A program made the translations under genes and the position numbers. A DNA stretch of 8,119 nucleotides, from NCBI GenBank assembly GCA_023405705.1, contig JAEXXR010000575.1:1-8119 (forward strand). Reading direction: 5' to 3'. Under the pieces are notes generated by a model. The model made no database searches. It was not told where the DNA came from and saw nothing but the letters and a program-made list of their open reading frames with translations. This document shows positions 6,472 to 8,119 of this stretch, in pieces (within the stretch, counting starts at the first letter, position 1; the number at the start of each line of letters is the position of its first letter). This DNA comes from Actinomycetes bacterium (lineage in GTDB: Bacteria; Actinomycetota; Thermoleophilia; Solirubrobacterales; Solirubrobacteraceae).

Positions 6472-7553
6472 GCGCCCCGAGCGCCGACCAGACGACCGTC
6501 ACGGTCTGCGACGCGACGCTGCGCGACGGCAGCCACGCCGTCGCCCACCAGTTCACGGCCGAGCAGGTGCGCGCCGTCGTCGGCGGGCTCGACGACGCCG
6601 GCGTGCCGGTGATCGAGGTCTCCCACGGCGACGGCCTCGGCGGCTCCTCGCTCACCTACGGCCGCTCCGGCACCGACGAGCTGACGCTGATCGCGGCCGC
6701 CGTCGAGGCCGCCGAGCGGGCGCGGATCGCGGTGCTGCTGCTGCCCGGCATCGGCACCAAGGACGACCTGCGCGCGGCGCGCGAGCGCGGCGCCGAGGTC
6801 GTGCGCGTCGCGACCCACTGCACCGAGGCCGACATCGCCCCCCAGCACGTCGCGCTCGCCGGCGAGCTGGGCTACGAGCCGCTCGGCTTCCTGATGATGG
6901 CCCACATGAACAGCCCCGAGGGGCTGGCCGAGCAGGCGGCGATCATGGCCGACGCGGGCGCCAGAGCGGTCTACGTGACCGACTCGGCCGGCGCGCTCGT
7001 GCCCGACGGCGTCGCCGCGCGGGTCGAGGCGCTGCGCGAGCGGCTGCCCGGCGAGGTCGCGGTCGGCTTCCACGGCCACCAGAACATGGAGCTGGGGGTC
7101 GCGAACTCGATCGCCGCGGTGCGCGCGGGCGCGCGCTGGGTCGACACCTGCACCTGCGGCCTCGGCGCCGGCGCCGGCAACACCCCGACGGGCGCCTTCG
7201 TCGCGGCTGCCGAGCGCTGCGGGATCGACACGGGGATCGACCTGTTCGAGGCGCTCGCCGTCGCGGAGGAGGTCGTGCGCCCGCTGATGCGCCGGCCGCA
7301 GATCGCCGACCGCTCGGCGCTGATGCTCGGCTACGCCGGCGTCTACTCGTCGTTCCTGCTGCACGCCGAGCGCGCCTCCGAGCGGTTCGGCGTGCCGGTG
7401 CAGGAGATCCTGCTCGAGTGCGGCCGCCGCAGAGCGGTCGGCGGGCAGGAGGACTGGATCATCGAAGTGGCGGAATCGCTCGGCCGGGGGCCTCGGATTC
7501 CGCCGGAAGATCTCGCGCAGGGCGCTCGTTCTTCCAAGGAGGTCGTGGCATGA
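6468..7553 (+). CDS. dmpG/mhpE-like: 4-hydroxy-2-oxovalerate aldolase, MhpE/DmpG type
   Basis: 361-residue DRE-TIM metallolyase that splits 4-hydroxy-2-oxovalerate into pyruvate and acetaldehyde. The HMGL-like barrel starts with [16 protein letters not shown] (from residue 14), giving Arg19, metal ligand Asp20 and His23, which match the catalytic Arg/Asp/His of DmpG. The other metal ligands are His202 and His204 in [23 protein letters not shown] is the conserved stretch near the channel, and the C-terminal communication domain ([13 protein letters not shown] onward) is present. It is slightly longer than the usual ~340-350 residues owing to a C-terminal tail ([20 protein letters not shown]). 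ATG 6468 overlaps the dehydrogenase stop and lies seven bases after GGAGGAGG (6453-6460). Its own last codons (KEVVA) hold AAGGAGG (7536-7542), which serves the next gene across another ATGA overlap. Confidence 0.94.
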   Translation: MSAPSADQTTVTVCDATLRDGSHAVAHQFTAEQVRAVVGGLDDAGVPVIEVSHGDGLGGSSLTYGRSGTDELTLIAAAVEAAERARIAVLLLPGIGTKDDLRAARERGAEVVRVATHCTEADIAPQHVALAGELGYEPLGFLMMAHMNSPEGLAEQAAIMADAGARAVYVTDSAGALVPDGVAARVEALRERLPGEVAVGFHGHQNMELGVANSIAAVRAGARWVDTCTCGLGAGAGNTPTGAFVAAAERCGIDTGIDLFEALAVAEEVVRPLMRRPQIADRSALMLGYAGVYSSFLLHAERASERFGVPVQEILLECGRRRAVGGQEDWIIEVAESLGRGPRIPPEDLAQGARSSKEVVA

Positions 7554-8119
7554 GACGCGCGGACGTCCACGAGGTCGCCGCGGCGATCGCGAGCGCGGAG
7601 GCGCAGCGCACCGCGCTGCCGCCGTTCACCGACACGGTCGAGCTGAGCGAGGCGGCCGCCTACGAGGTCCAGTCGCTGACGATCGCCGGCCGCGTCGCGC
7701 GCGGCGCGCGCGTGATCGGCGCCAAGCTCGGGCTGACCAGCGCCGCCAAGCAGCGCACGATGCAGGTCGACCAGCCGCTGTACGGCTGGCTGACCGACGC
7801 GATGCACCTGCCGCTCGGCGAGCCGGTCCCGCGCGCGCGGCTGATCCACTCGCGCGTCGAGCCGGAGATCGCCTTCCTGCTCGGCCGCGAGCTGCGCGGG
7901 CCGGCGACGGTCACCGACGTGCTCGCCGCGACCGAGGGCGTCTGCGTCGCGCTGGAGGTGATCGACTCGCGCTACGCCGGCTTCAGGTTCCGGCTGCCCG
8001 ACGTCGTCGCCGACAACGCCAGCGCCGCCGCCTTCGTGCTCGGCGGGACGCTGCGGGCGCCGTCGCAGCTCGGCGACCTGCGCACGCTCGGCTGCGTGCT
8101 GACGCGCGACGGCGAGGTC
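7550..8119 (+). CDS. dmpH-like: 4-oxalocrotonate decarboxylase, DmpH/XylI/AmnE type (C-terminus cut by window)
   Basis: The first 190 residues of an FAH-fold enzyme (family about 260) run off the window end without a stop. It converts 2-oxo-3-hexenedioate (4-oxalocrotonate) to 2-hydroxypenta-2,4-dienoate, which feeds the hydratase three genes upstream. The family assignment rests on segments closer to DmpH than to the hydratase: GAKLGLTSAAKQRTMQV (57-73), then PLYGWLTDAMHLPLGE (76-91) and EVIDSRYAGFRFRLPDVVADNAS (136-158). The metal and active-site residues Lys59, Glu104, Glu106 and Glu136 are present. A second hydratase is the alternative, but order and motifs favour the decarboxylase. ATG 7550 overlaps the aldolase stop, seven bases after AAGGAGG. 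In known meta-cleavage operons decarboxylase and hydratase act as a complex; their shared presence fits that. Confidence 0.85.
   Translation, partial: MRRADVHEVAAAIASAEAQRTALPPFTDTVELSEAAAYEVQSLTIAGRVARGARVIGAKLGLTSAAKQRTMQVDQPLYGWLTDAMHLPLGEPVPRARLIHSRVEPEIAFLLGRELRGPATVTDVLAATEGVCVALEVIDSRYAGFRFRLPDVVADNASAAAFVLGGTLRAPSQLGDLRTLGCVLTRDGEV

Overview
This is a very GC-rich window with GC-ending codons, GTG starts and Ala/Arg-rich proteins. It looks like a high-GC actinobacterium; a soil Thermoleophilia type (Conexibacter/Solirubrobacter-like) is a guess from style only. All genes lie on the + strand and are tightly packed. The long minus-strand reading frames are shadows of this codon bias. 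No RNA gene, CRISPR array, insertion sequence or origin was seen.

Layout. (1) 1-396 is the C-terminal end of an FAD-dependent oxidoreductase of the sarcosine-oxidase (DAO) type. (2) After a 59-base gap holding a GC-rich hairpin comes a complete NitT/TauT/SsuABC-type ABC importer: lipoprotein binding protein (456-1463), two different permeases (1473-2318 and 2315-3103) and an ATPase (3123-3944). (3) A creatininase-family metal amidohydrolase (3941-4747) overlaps the ATPase gene by ATGA. (4) A 33-base AT-rich gap carries a 25-bp imperfect palindrome, the only obvious regulatory site. (5) The lower meta-cleavage pathway follows in the dmpE-F-G-H order: 2-oxopent-4-enoate hydratase (4781-5587), acylating acetaldehyde dehydrogenase (5584-6471), 4-hydroxy-2-oxovalerate aldolase (6468-7553) and 4-oxalocrotonate decarboxylase (7550 to the window end, truncated).

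Working together. The catabolic block would take 4-oxalocrotonate (2-oxo-3-hexenedioate) through decarboxylation, hydration and aldol cleavage to pyruvate plus acetaldehyde, and then to acetyl-CoA. This is the end of aromatic meta-cleavage, on the catechol/2-aminophenol type of branch. The importer and the C-N hydrolase just upstream suggest a small, possibly nitrogen-containing, aromatic or heterocyclic substrate is taken up and opened or deacylated before entering this route. The substrate cannot be read from the sequence. No ring-cleavage oxygenase, semialdehyde dehydrogenase, tautomerase or regulator gene lies inside the window.

Five of the gene junctions are 4-base ATGA overlaps with a Shine-Dalgarno sequence inside the upstream gene, so translational coupling is likely within each block. 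The palindromic AT-rich gap at 4751-4775 probably marks a second, separately controlled start of transcription for the meta-cleavage block.
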